Assembly (NCBI GenBank): GCA_036268875.1
Contig: DATATI010000079.1
Location: 1 to 64,000 of the forward strand
Length of the DNA: 64,000 nucleotides
Source: Polyangia bacterium
GTDB lineage: Bacteria > Myxococcota_A > Polyangia > Fen-1088
Direction: 5' to 3'
Within the stretch, counting starts at the first letter, position 1. Every line of letters begins with the position of its first letter. The translations under genes were made by a program, and so were the position numbers. Positions 42,132 to 49,457 of the stretch are shown here, piece after piece. Under the pieces are notes generated by a model. The model did not search any database. It saw nothing but the letters and a program-made list of their open reading frames with translations, and was not told the DNA's origin.

Positions 42132-43262
42132 CTAGTCGTCCCAGGGCAGCGTGAACTCGTTGTCGGCGTCGTGCAGGAAGTTGTCGACGTACGGCGAATA
42201 GGTGGACACGGCGATCTGGTGCGCGCCCGGATCAAAACGCATCAGCCGCAGATAGCCGTTGCCGCCGTCCACCCGTTGCGCGCCGACGAATTCGCAGGGA
42301 TAGGCGCAGGACTGATAGTTCGCCAGAATCTGGTGTACGCGGGTCCCGTCGGCGCGGGTGCTGGTCAGGCGTCCGCTGCCGGGAACGATGACGTGACCGG
42401 ACAGCACAAACCGAACGTTGCTGTTCGGTTCGATCAACTTCTGCCACAGCTCCTCGCCGTCGTTGATGGTGGTGTGGGTCTGGTCGGTCATCACGTACGT
42501 GTGCGGGTTCCAGGACTGGCCTGGGCTTTTGACGTGGTCGTACCGTTCGTTTCCAAACAGATAGGCGTGCGTGATGATGATGGCTTGCCGGGCTGGGTTC
42601 GCCTTCAGGATTTGATCGGCCCAGCTGATGACCTCGTCGCGCATGCCGAACTCCAGCGACATCAACAGCCAATCGCGGCCGCCGGCGCTGACCAGGCTGT
42701 AGCTGTTTTCCAGATGCCCGTCTTCAAACGTGCCGCCAAACCACGACGTCGAGGCAAAGCTGCTGGGCGGGAAGTACGAATTGATCATTCCCGTGCGGTC
42801 GGCCAGGTTGGCGTAGTCGTGGTTGCCGGCGGTCAGGACGTAAGGCACCACGCCGTCCAGCAGGTGCAGCGCCGCGGCCGCCACCGTCCATTGCTCGGGA
42901 AGATCCTGATCGACGATGTCGCCGGCGTGCATGACGAAGGCGATCTGGTTGTCGTCGCGGTGGTTGACGATCCATTGCGTCTGAGCCGGGAAGATGTCGT
43001 GAAAGACGGCGGCGTAGTACTGCGTGTCCGGCAGAACCACCACCGTGAACGCCCCCGAGGCGGCGGGCGGCAGGGCCACGATATCGGCGCCGGCGTCCGC
43101 TTCGGTGGTGGGTGGCGCCTCGTCGGTGGCGGCGTCCAGCGCGGGCGGCGTGACGTCGGCGTCTTCGGTGGTGGTCGGGGTGGTCGCGCCCGGCGGCACG
43201 TCGTCGCCACACGAAAACACCAGCAATGCGGGCAACGGCAACCACAACAGTTTGGACTTCAT
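42132..43262 (-). CDS. Calcineurin-like metallophosphoesterase lipoprotein
   Basis: The signal LPALLVFSC is followed by an acidic/Pro-Thr linker and then the metal-site blocks in order: VVVLPDTQYYA (D-x-x), FVMHAGDIVDQ (GD), LTAGNHDYANLA (GNHD), AIIITHAYLFGNERYD (H) and RFVLSGHVIVPGSGR (GH). All canonical ligands of the two-metal site are present. It is probably an extracytoplasmic phosphodiesterase or phosphatase. ATG 43262 overlaps the stop of the small lipoprotein frame upstream, so both may be translated together. Its stop is only about 28 bp from the first TATGACTAGCG repeat. Confidence 0.88.
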   Translation of the reverse strand: MKSKLLWLPLPALLVFSCGDDVPPGATTPTTTEDADVTPPALDAATDEAPPTTEADAGADIVALPPAASGAFTVVVLPDTQYYAAVFHDIFPAQTQWIVNHRDDNQIAFVMHAGDIVDQDLPEQWTVAAAALHLLDGVVPYVLTAGNHDYANLADRTGMINSYFPPSSFASTSWFGGTFEDGHLENSYSLVSAGGRDWLLMSLEFGMRDEVISWADQILKANPARQAIIITHAYLFGNERYDHVKSPGQSWNPHTYVMTDQTHTTINDGEELWQKLIEPNSNVRFVLSGHVIVPGSGRLTSTRADGTRVHQILANYQSCAYPCEFVGAQRVDGGNGYLRLMRFDPGAHQIAVSTYSPYVDNFLHDADNEFTLPWDD

Positions 43263-43414
43263 TGCGCGCTTCCGCCGGAAGATACCGCACAAGGCAGGCG
43301 ACCGCCTACTGACCGGAAGTCGTCGTCGCTGGGTCCCGCGTCGGCGACGATGTGCCCGGCGCCGCACCCGATCGCGGCCAGCAGCAACGCACCCGACAAA
43401 CGCACGGCGCGCAT
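43259..43414 (-). CDS. Small lipoprotein-like peptide coupled to the metallophosphoesterase
   Basis: The 51 residues begin MRAVRLSGALLLAAIGC, a convincing lipoprotein signal with AIGC as lipobox. The mature part, of 35 residues, starts CGAGHIVADAGPSDDD. The TGA overlaps the ATG of the next gene (TCAT on the plus strand), typical of coupled genes. No homologue is recalled. It could also be the stump of a larger gene, since the mature part is short and ends in low-complexity sequence. Confidence 0.5.
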   Translation of the reverse strand: MRAVRLSGALLLAAIGCGAGHIVADAGPSDDDFRSVGGRLPCAVSSGGSAQ

Positions 43415-43524
43415 CCTGTGACAGATCAGCGGCCGCCAATGAAATAGGCGTGGTCGCGGCCTGGCCGTTCGACGGGGATACGGCCGAGTCACGCGCATCC
43501 GCCACGACGCCGCTGGCGCGCCGC

Positions 43525-44403
43525 TTACTGCGCGGCTGCCTTCGCGGCCGTGAACGCGTAGGTCGCGCCGGACGTCATCGACGCCTGCACCCGCACCGCA
43601 GCGCCTCCTTGGAGGTCGACCGTCAAAGCAGTGGGGAGGCCGGGTGCGGTCTCGGGCACCGGGCCTGCCAAGATGGTGGTCGTCTCGCCGGTTGGGCTTT
43701 GCGTGAAAGAAATCTCGTTCGGCAGGAACGCGCCCAGGTTGCCGACCAGGCCGCTTGCCAGTCGCGCTAGCCGATACGTGCGAAGCGTGGAAAAGTCGTC
43801 GCCGTTGTTTGGATCGTCCACCAGCGTGAGGTCGTAACCAGAGCCGAAATCGCTCAATGCCTGGTCCAGGTCTGACGGCCACGTGGGCCTGGCGAACCAT
43901 GACTCCGTCGGGGCCAGGCGGCCCCAGGCCGTGGGTTCGCTGAGCCACCCTGGGCCATCCAGAGGAGCATTCTTCTGCAATGCCGTGAAGAACCGACCGG
44001 CCATGCGATTACCATCGGCGGACACGTACACGTCGGCGGCGAACGTCACCCCGCCGCTGAAGTTCACCTGGAACTGGAACCTCACGTGCCGTTGTTCGAC
44101 GCTGCCGGTAAGCGGGCCACAGGTGTCCGCGTACGGATTCGTGGCACCTTCGGGCGGCAAGTAACCGGAGCACCCCGTCCCGGCAAAGGCGGCGGCGCTC
44201 TGGTCCAGGATCACCGCGTCCGATTCGGCGTACTGCTGCAGGACGCCCCACCTTCCCGACAACGACACCGTGGCCACGGGCATCGGCCCCGGCGTCGGCA
44301 TCGATGTTGGCGGCGACCCGTCGAACGATTGAGAGTCCTTGGCGCCGGCGCAGCCAAGACTGGCGACACCGACCAACGCCGTGACCAGCCAAATCTCCTT
44401 CAT
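43525..44403 (-). CDS. Lipoprotein of unknown function
   Basis: MKEIWLVTALVGVASLGC is a clear lipoprotein signal (ASLGC). The mature domain is strand-rich: VSLSGRWGVLQQYAESDAV, VRFQFQVNFSGGVTFAADVY, RTYRLARLASGLVGNLGAFL, ending in ALTVDLQGGAAVRVQ. It has two cysteines (TGCSGY, ADTCGPL) that may pair. No family is recognised. ATG 44403 is preceded by the OmpA stop at 44458 with a possible terminator between them. Confidence 0.75.
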   Translation of the reverse strand: MKEIWLVTALVGVASLGCAGAKDSQSFDGSPPTSMPTPGPMPVATVSLSGRWGVLQQYAESDAVILDQSAAAFAGTGCSGYLPPEGATNPYADTCGPLTGSVEQRHVRFQFQVNFSGGVTFAADVYVSADGNRMAGRFFTALQKNAPLDGPGWLSEPTAWGRLAPTESWFARPTWPSDLDQALSDFGSGYDLTLVDDPNNGDDFSTLRTYRLARLASGLVGNLGAFLPNEISFTQSPTGETTTILAGPVPETAPGLPTALTVDLQGGAAVRVQASMTSGATYAFTAAKAAAQ

Positions 44404-44436
44404 TCGGTCCTTCACCTTGATAGTCGGACGAGGGTT

Positions 44437-44460
44437 CAAAAATTGACGGGATTGTCGTCA
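44437..44460 (-). terminator. Possible weak terminator after the OmpA gene
   Basis: TGACG and CGTCA (44444-44460) form a 5-bp stem with a 7-nt loop, followed on the minus strand by ATTTTTG. The OmpA stop codon forms part of the stem. The stem is short, so efficiency is doubtful. Confidence 0.4.
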
Positions 44461-45234
44461 GAGTTCTTTGGCTTCGATGCGACGATTCTTTTGTCGGCCC
44501 TCGTCGGTGTCATTGGGGGCGATGGGGCGTTCGTCGCCGTAGCCGATGGCCGTCAGGCGGCTGCCGTCGATGCCTCTTTTGATGATGTAGATACGGCAGG
44601 CCTGCGCGCGTTTCTCTGACAGCACCTTGTTGGATTTTGAGTTGCCTTTGTTGTCGGTGTGGCCCGAGATCTCGACGTGCGCGCTTTTCTTGTGCGTCAT
44701 GAAATCGAAGACGATATCCAGCCGATCGTACGATTCGGGCCGCAATGTCGCCTTGCCGGTATCGAAGTTGATTCCACTCAGCACAAACGGAGGAGGCAGC
44801 GGCTGGCGCTTGTAGCGCAGGGTCAGCTTGACGGTCTGCTTCGGCTCGTCGGTCACCGACACCGTCGCCGCGATGTCTCGGCGGCCAAGGCTCAAGTAAG
44901 TAACGTCGTACTTTTGCCCCACCGGCACCAGCACCTCGGCATAACCCTCGGCGTCCGTCTCTTCGGTGTAATAGGTATATCCGCCCGGCGCGGTCAGCGA
45001 GATCACGACGCCCTTGATCGGTCCTTTGTCTTTGTCGATCACCATGAACTTCATCGCCGCGTCGGTCTTCGTCGCTTCGATCTTCGATGCCTTCGCGCCG
45101 TGTACATCCTTTGCGCTGTCGGAGTCGTGCAACACAAAGTCGTTACCCCCGTCGGGGGCGGGCTTTGCCGCGTATGAGGCGGCGCCGAAGGCCAGCGCCA
45201 TCGTGCCGAACATGATTGTCACCAGGTTACGCAT
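44458..45234 (-). CDS. OmpA-family outer-membrane protein
   Basis: The signal (LVTIMFGTMALAFGAASYAA) is followed by a carboxypeptidase-regulatory-like beta domain (KGPIKGVVISLTAPGGYTYY). The OmpA C-terminal peptidoglycan-binding domain then covers residues about 150-258: GINFDTGKATLRPESYDRLD, HVEISGHTDNKGNSKSNKVL then SEKRAQACRIYIIKRGIDG and YGDERPIAPNDTDEGRQKNR. The binding Asp and Arg are present in TDxxG and RxxNRRIE. ATG 45234 was used; ATG 45249 is an alternative. Confidence 0.92.
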   Translation of the reverse strand: MRNLVTIMFGTMALAFGAASYAAKPAPDGGNDFVLHDSDSAKDVHGAKASKIEATKTDAAMKFMVIDKDKGPIKGVVISLTAPGGYTYYTEETDAEGYAEVLVPVGQKYDVTYLSLGRRDIAATVSVTDEPKQTVKLTLRYKRQPLPPPFVLSGINFDTGKATLRPESYDRLDIVFDFMTHKKSAHVEISGHTDNKGNSKSNKVLSEKRAQACRIYIIKRGIDGSRLTAIGYGDERPIAPNDTDEGRQKNRRIEAKEL

Positions 45235-45382
45235 CGGGGCCGCCTCCATCGTCAAGAAACCGTCGCCTCGACGGTAACACAGGCGGGACGGGGCAGGGCC
45301 ATGCTCGGTTGTTCGCCCCGCCGACAACCTATTTTTCCGCGTCGTCGGTCCGTTCGATCTCTTGAGCGAGGGCTTTGGCTTG

Positions 45383-45973
45383 CTAGCCATTGTCTTCAAG
45401 TAAACCGTCGACCATTCCCTGTCGATCGGCATCGGGTCGGTTTTGTCCGAGCTTCCATTTTCCCGAGAGGCGCGAAATTGGGATCTCCACCCCGACGATA
45501 TTGCCGATCAACTTGCTGACATAGTCGTCCGGCGCATCCGAGACTTGCCACGGATTGTCACGACCGCTTTCATGATGTTGGGTCGCTTGCTCCACATGTT
45601 GTCGCAGCCATTGCTCATCATCGATGAACCGCGGCCGCCCATACGCGTGAACAACGACATAGTTCCAGGTGGGGACCACCCGTCCTGTCTTCTGCTTGGT
45701 CGCATACCAGGAAGGCGTAATGTAGTGGTCGGGGCCGTTGAAGATCACCACCGCATCAACGTCGGCGAGCGCCGCCTTCACGATCGGGTTCGCACGAGCA
45801 ACATGTCCTCTCACGACACCCAGAGCGCCGTGATTCCCATCGAGAAGAAACGGAAGGTGATCAACGCTGAGCCCGTCGCTGGTCAGCGCCACCAGCGTTC
45901 CAAAGGAACGCTGACGAATGAAACCGTGAAGGACCGGCGCTCGGGTCTCTTCGAATTGTTTCGGTAAATACAT
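45383..45973 (-). CDS. PaiB-type FMN-binding protein
   Basis: MYLPKQFEETRAPVLHGFIR is the typical PaiB start. SFGTLVALTSDGLSVDHLPF, then VRGHVARANPI and AVVIFNGPDHYITPSWYATK and VVPTWNYVVVHAYGRPRFID are diagnostic, ending KLGQNRPDADRQGMVDGL. In Bacillus PaiB is a negative regulator linked to sporulation and protease genes; here only the FMN-binding split-barrel fold can be inferred. The 196 residues equal the family length. Divergent from the VOC gene at 46133 with 159 bp between starts. Confidence 0.9.
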   Translation of the reverse strand: MYLPKQFEETRAPVLHGFIRQRSFGTLVALTSDGLSVDHLPFLLDGNHGALGVVRGHVARANPIVKAALADVDAVVIFNGPDHYITPSWYATKQKTGRVVPTWNYVVVHAYGRPRFIDDEQWLRQHVEQATQHHESGRDNPWQVSDAPDDYVSKLIGNIVGVEIPISRLSGKWKLGQNRPDADRQGMVDGLLEDNG

Positions 45974-46132
45974 TCGTCGATTTGAAGGGATGGTTGCCGC
46001 GCCTGGTTTTCCACGGGGACCTTCTCTGTTCGACGCCATGTTATCCGGTCCGTCGATTTTGCGCGTACTTTCGATTTGCGCCGGTCGTCCGCAAGGCCTT
46101 GTTGGAAAATCGCACGAGGGTACACTCGGCGC

Positions 46133-46489
46133 ATGATTCACGGCGCTCACGTCATCATCTACAGCAAGGATGCCGAGGCTGACCGAGCATTCTTCCGCGA
46201 CGTGCTGAACTACAAGGCGGTCGACGCTGGTCACGGGTGGCTGATCTTCGCGCTGCCGCCCGCCGAGGTCGCCGTGCACCCGTCGGACGAGAACGACGTA
46301 CACGAGCTGTTCCTGATGTGCGACGACGTCCAGGCGTTCATCGCCGAGATGGAGAAGAAGGACGTGAAGTGCTCGCCCGTCGACGAGCAGCGCTGGGGCT
46401 CGATCACGCGGCTGACGCTGCCAGGCGGCGGGAGACTCGGCGTCTACCAGCCGAAGCACGCGTCGCCGCTGACGGCGGGAGCGCCGTAG
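46133..46489 (+). CDS. VOC-superfamily (glyoxalase/bleomycin-resistance-like) protein
   Basis: The 118 residues begin MIHGAHVIIYSKDAEADRAF and continue FRDVLNYKAVDAGHGWLIFA, then VAVHPSDENDVHELFLMCDD and RWGSITRLTLPGGGRLGVYQ. Both betaalphabetabetabeta units are recognisable, with possible metal ligands His6 and Glu in HELFLM. Substrate unknown; the subfamily includes lactoylglutathione-lyase-like and resistance proteins. Start ATG 46133. The gene lies next to the cassette cluster but on the opposite strand, so it is probably not a cassette. Confidence 0.85.
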   Translation: MIHGAHVIIYSKDAEADRAFFRDVLNYKAVDAGHGWLIFALPPAEVAVHPSDENDVHELFLMCDDVQAFIAEMEKKDVKCSPVDEQRWGSITRLTLPGGGRLGVYQPKHASPLTAGAP

Positions 46490-46545
46490 GCCGGCATCAG
46501 GCGAGTCCGACGCGAGCGAGTCCCGAGCAGAAGTCGTCCATGCTA

Positions 46546-46745
46546 CTACGCGGCGCCCTTCACCCACTTGCGGCGAAGCTCCTCAGCGACCTGCTCGTGG
46601 GAGATCAGTCTTCCCGCGTCCGCGTCAGCCAGCCCGCCTCCACCTTCTGGATGACGTAGAGGTGGTAGAGGACGTCCTCGAGGCTGCCGTCATCAGGGCG
46701 CCCCTCGAGAAGCGCCGTGACGGTCTTCTTCGCCGGTTGCCTGGT
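46546..46745 (-). pseudogene. Frameshifted antitoxin gene of a toxin-antitoxin cassette
   Basis: The frame reads KKTVTALLEGRPDDGSLEDV then LYHLYVIQKVEAG, a common small antitoxin pattern (LLxxLPDDxTxEDVxYxLYVxxKV). Near 46633 one base is missing: the next frame continues LADADAGRLISHEQVAEELR and RKWVKGAA with two stops at 46548-46543, exactly the expected C-terminus. No start codon fits, since the frame is open from the attC side. The expected toxin gene after it is reduced to a short unrelated frame (MDDFCSGLARVGLA). Confidence 0.65.
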
Positions 46746-46805
46746 CAGAAGGACAGCACGCCCAATGCCGCACCCGCACGCCACGTCTGCGCGCGCTTGC
46801 TGTCC

Positions 46806-46866
46806 GTTGAACGATACTGGCGATAAGCGGCGGGCGAAGCCCGTCCGCTGCAACGGCGGGTTAGAC
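46806..46866 (-). repeat. Degenerate attC recombination site
   Basis: The minus strand begins GTCTAAC (46866-46860, RYYYAAC consensus), followed by CCGCCGTTGCAGCGGACGGG and a GGGCTTCGCCC hairpin, and ends near GTTCAAC (46812-46806), one mismatch from GTTRRRY. The right arm no longer pairs well with the left. Frames read across it give NPPLQRTG, a well-known false peptide of attC sites. Confidence 0.6.
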
Positions 46867-46958
46867 CGCGCGCTGCTCGCGCGGCTGATTCGCACAACAA
46901 GGTTCAGGTCCACGTCCAAACCCGCCGCCTTCATCTCCTTTCCCAGTTTCAGCATCCA

Positions 46959-47759
46959 TCAATCGCCAGCATCCATTTGCACGTAGAGAACTCCGTGAAG
47001 ATCGGATGGCAGTTCGACGCCGTCCTTGTACAGGGCGCAGTCACGGGAGCGACCCAGTCTCCCGATGAAATAGCCAAGCTCCAGCATGACATTTTGTCTC
47101 GCGCGCGGCCGAAGTACATCAGGGGCCTCTTCGGGAGCCCCGACATCATCGGGCGTGAGTAGAACGATCGCGTACGAAACGTCTGCGTGATGCTCGAACT
47201 TCTCGATTATGGTCCGTCCCTCATTTGGCTGCTCGCTTAAGACAACCGGATCAAGCTGGAGCTTTTCGAGGAAGCGTGCGGTTGCCAACTTGGCTTCCTC
47301 GTCGTGGCCGTGGACGACGAACACGCGGCGGGTATTCGGGACAGCAGGCTCCTCTGGTTCTGGTCCGACAGTGACAGCGGCGACGTCCTCTCGCTTTTCC
47401 TCAAGTCGAGCAATCAACCCCTCTAGCATCGTTACGGACTGAGGAATTCCGGCGGCGAACTGGCGCTGAGCCACGCCTTCCTCGCCGGCAATCATGATTC
47501 TGTGAGGGCCGTGCCAAATCTCATGATGAGCATGCTCCCGAAATTCGGGGGAGTTCGTTCCGAAGATATCGCGTATCGTTTCGCGGATACTCGATTCTGC
47601 ATTCTTGACGCGCGTGTCGTTGGAGGCGACCTGTTTGGGATCGAGCGCTCTGACGTCCTCGATGCGACGCCTGAGCTTCTTGAGACCTACGTCGATCTCA
47701 GGGAGGCCGAAAACCTTCGTCTCAAAGACTGGTGCTTGTGGGATCGAACGTTTGGCCAC
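46959..47759 (-). CDS. TIR-like (PF10137-type) protein, cut short by an in-frame TGA
   Basis: Residues about 143-266 form the TIR-like domain: RRVFVVHGHDEEAKLATARF, then LDPVVLSEQPNEGRTIIEKF, SYAIVLLTPDDVGAPEEAPD, RQNVMLELGYFIGRLGRSRD and ELPSDLHGVLYVQMDAGD. This is the domain family of Cap12/Pycsar-type effectors, where TIR domains act on NAD. After a TGA (46961-46959) the same frame continues WMLKLGKEMKAAGLDVDLN, the expected final helix, so a single GGA-to-TGA change would explain the truncation. The N-terminal part (DVGLKKLRRRIEDVRALDPK) is helical. GTG 47759 follows AGGGAG. It may be inactive or partly active. Confidence 0.75.
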   Translation of the reverse strand: MAKRSIPQAPVFETKVFGLPEIDVGLKKLRRRIEDVRALDPKQVASNDTRVKNAESSIRETIRDIFGTNSPEFREHAHHEIWHGPHRIMIAGEEGVAQRQFAAGIPQSVTMLEGLIARLEEKREDVAAVTVGPEPEEPAVPNTRRVFVVHGHDEEAKLATARFLEKLQLDPVVLSEQPNEGRTIIEKFEHHADVSYAIVLLTPDDVGAPEEAPDVLRPRARQNVMLELGYFIGRLGRSRDCALYKDGVELPSDLHGVLYVQMDAGD

Positions 47760-47788
47760 GCATGTCTCCCTGCTAGTGTCCGATAGCG

Positions 47789-47851
47789 GTCTAACGTCTT
47801 GGCGTTCAGCGGCGGCGCGTAGCGCCGTCCGTCTGCAACGCCTTGTTATGC
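47789..47851 (-). repeat. attC recombination site
   Basis: On the minus strand: GCATAAC (47851-47845), AAGGCGTTGCAG, a GC-rich central hairpin (GACGGCGCTACGCGCCGCC), CTGAACGCC and GTTAGAC (47795-47789). GGCGTT-G-CAG pairs with CTG-AACGCC leaving one unpaired G, the classical extrahelical base that sets strand choice. Total length is 63 bp. The HEPN gene ends inside it. Confidence 0.8.
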
Positions 47852-48915
47852 GGCACCGCAACTAGATGTAACCCAAGATACTTCCGCAATAGATCGCGCG
47901 TAACCTCCAATGGAAGGACATCATCCCCAATGTTTTCTCCGTGAGCGAGCTCGTCGCGCAGGCTTTTGGCCTTCTTGAAGACTGCTAGATCAGCGGATGC
48001 GGATACTGGATCCAGTGCTGCCGAAATCACGGTGAACTTGTCTTTGAGTCGGTAGCGGCTCGCCATTACCTTTCGAATCTGAGTAAAATATTGCGGCATC
48101 GGCTCGGACCGATCTTTGCCAAGCTCATCGAAGAGCAGTTTTTCGTATCGGGAAAATAGCTTGTTTATCAAGATTTCCAATGCCGTCCAAGCCGACAAGA
48201 ACGCTCTCAAACGATCATCGTCGGCCAGCAAAGAGCGAAGAAGGAGTTCTTGCACTCGGTTTACACTAGCATCGAGCACACCTGCAGCAGCTTGACTAGC
48301 AGTCATTGTCAATTGACTGTCGTCAACGAGATAGTTTGCACGCACTCGCACCGACCCCGCCGTTGCTGTATAGGACAGGATACGCCGCGAATCCGTCCGA
48401 TAGACAATAACTTGGTCAACGACAGACTGACATCCAATCACGCTCTGGAAATTCAGCGCCAACGAAGCCAGCGTCGATCTGATGATTGCTTCGTACTTCT
48501 CGCGGATTGCATCTTTGTTAACAGCGTCGAACCCAATCCATCTGTCATCAAGTTCACGAAAACCGTCCGTGCAAGGATCCTCAATAGTCCCGCGGCAGAG
48601 AAACAATGCAAACGGCCCTTGGCCGTGACGACTAACCCTGGTTGCAACATTTCTCTTAACTACGTGGTCTATTCGATCCGATGCCGATGGCAACTCCGCA
48701 GGTGCGAATAGTGCGCACAAAAGAAGCTCAGCGATCGCAGTGGCTTCGTCCGCATGAAAGCAACGCTCGTCTACGTTCTGGCTCACGATGAGCTGAACGC
48801 CAGGAGCGATTTCGCCGAGATCACGTTCTTGCGTTGGAAGCGTCAGGCCGGCGATCGCGAATGCACGGAAGTAGGTGAACCGCGCCTGCGTTGAGGATGG
48901 TTCGTCGCTGCTCAT
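47806..48915 (-). CDS. HEPN-type protein encoded in an integron cassette
   Basis: The 369-residue protein is soluble and mostly helical. Near the C-terminus, FKKAKSLRDELAHGENI contains R-x4-H (R320, H325), the catalytic motif of HEPN ribonucleases. It is preceded by AWTALEILINKLFSRYEK, a pattern seen in ApeA-like and other HEPN abortive-infection proteins. The N-terminal 200 residues are unassigned. The last 13 residues (NKALQTDGATRRR) are encoded by attC and are not part of the fold. ATG 48915 is 11 bp after the GTTATGC core. A defence role is inference from the motif and the TIR neighbour. Confidence 0.65.
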   Translation of the reverse strand: MSSDEPSSTQARFTYFRAFAIAGLTLPTQERDLGEIAPGVQLIVSQNVDERCFHADEATAIAELLLCALFAPAELPSASDRIDHVVKRNVATRVSRHGQGPFALFLCRGTIEDPCTDGFRELDDRWIGFDAVNKDAIREKYEAIIRSTLASLALNFQSVIGCQSVVDQVIVYRTDSRRILSYTATAGSVRVRANYLVDDSQLTMTASQAAAGVLDASVNRVQELLLRSLLADDDRLRAFLSAWTALEILINKLFSRYEKLLFDELGKDRSEPMPQYFTQIRKVMASRYRLKDKFTVISAALDPVSASADLAVFKKAKSLRDELAHGENIGDDVLPLEVTRDLLRKYLGLHLVAVPHNKALQTDGATRRR

Positions 48916-48932
48916 CTTGATGTCCGCATAAC

Positions 48933-49457
48933 CAGTATTCTACAGCAGCGCCCTGCAGGGATAATTTTTATCGCAGCGAAGATGCACACCTGATGCCGGT
49001 GAGTCCGAATTTGCGATCTCGACGACTGCCCCACGATCGGCCGAAAGTCCGATGGCGAGAAATTACAGACCATCGCCCTGCCGACCGTCGTCTATGCAGG
49101 ATAAAATTGTTATGCAGCGACGAAAACCGCCACGACCTGACGACCCCCAGGACCACAACGCGCCTTCCACCGTTTTCCTGTCCACGCCGCAACTCGTGCC
49201 GCCTTCTGATCCGGTCCCCATGAAACCACGTCGACGGGATCCGGTTCGTGGTCACCCGAGCATTTCATGACAATTGGTGTGCCCCATGCGTCGCGGAACT
49301 TCATGTAGACGCCGACGCCGATAGCGGCGGTGATCAGGCCGGTGATGGCCAGGACATCATGATCGTGACAGGCATCGCTTGGGTTGCGATGGTCGAATTG
49401 TCAGGCAAATGGCGCGCGCGCGATCGAACCGCGCGCCTGTGATACGGTGCCCGCCGC
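48933..49457. other. Low-coding region between cassette cluster and lipoprotein gene
   Basis: This is 525 bp in which only the GspG-like relic (49110-49390) can be recognised. Short frames on both strands have no family character. The first 180 bp are AT-richer (AATTTTTATCGCAGC at about 48963) and may be the worn edge of the cassette cluster. No complete attC was found here. Confidence 0.4.
49110..49390 (-). pseudogene. Relic of a GspG-like (type II secretion major pseudopilin) gene
   Basis: The minus strand reads VLAITGLITAAIGVGVYMKF, a pseudopilin-type hydrophobic helix, running directly in frame into RDAWGTPIVMKCSGDHEPDP then VDVVSWGPDQK. This matches the GspG C-terminal motif DPWGTPYxxxxPG...DxxSxGPDxxxGTxDDI. 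The roughly 60 residues normally between helix and motif are missing, the prepilin cleavage site is gone, and the end (AARVAAWTGKRWKA) is out of pattern. Confidence 0.5.

Larger units (their letters stand above)
46546..48932 (-). mobile_element. Integron cassette cluster lacking an integrase (CALIN-like)
   Basis: Read on the minus strand: a GTTATGC core-type site (48932-48926), the HEPN-type gene, attC (47851-47789), the TIR-like gene, a degenerate attC (46866-46806) and a broken antitoxin gene. Genes start within 11-30 bp of the preceding core site and run into the following attC, as cassette genes do. Base composition is visibly less GC-rich than the rest of the window, especially 47880-48910. 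No integron integrase gene is present in the window. Confidence 0.65.

Noticed and set aside
46605-46955. A 116-residue minus-strand frame
   Set aside because: It is a composite of the TIR protein's last helix, translated attC (NPPLQRTG) and the antitoxin start; not one gene.
46959-46961. TGA in the TIR-like gene read as selenocysteine
   Set aside because: No SECIS-like hairpin seen after the codon, and the family has Gly or similar here, not Cys; a nonsense change is simpler.
48926-48990. A further complete attC upstream of the HEPN gene
   Set aside because: Only the GTTATGC core is present; no pairing arms could be found around it.
49052-49270. Short plus-strand frame opposite the GspG relic
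   Set aside because: Arg/Pro-rich shadow frame without any pattern; the minus strand has the pseudopilin motif.
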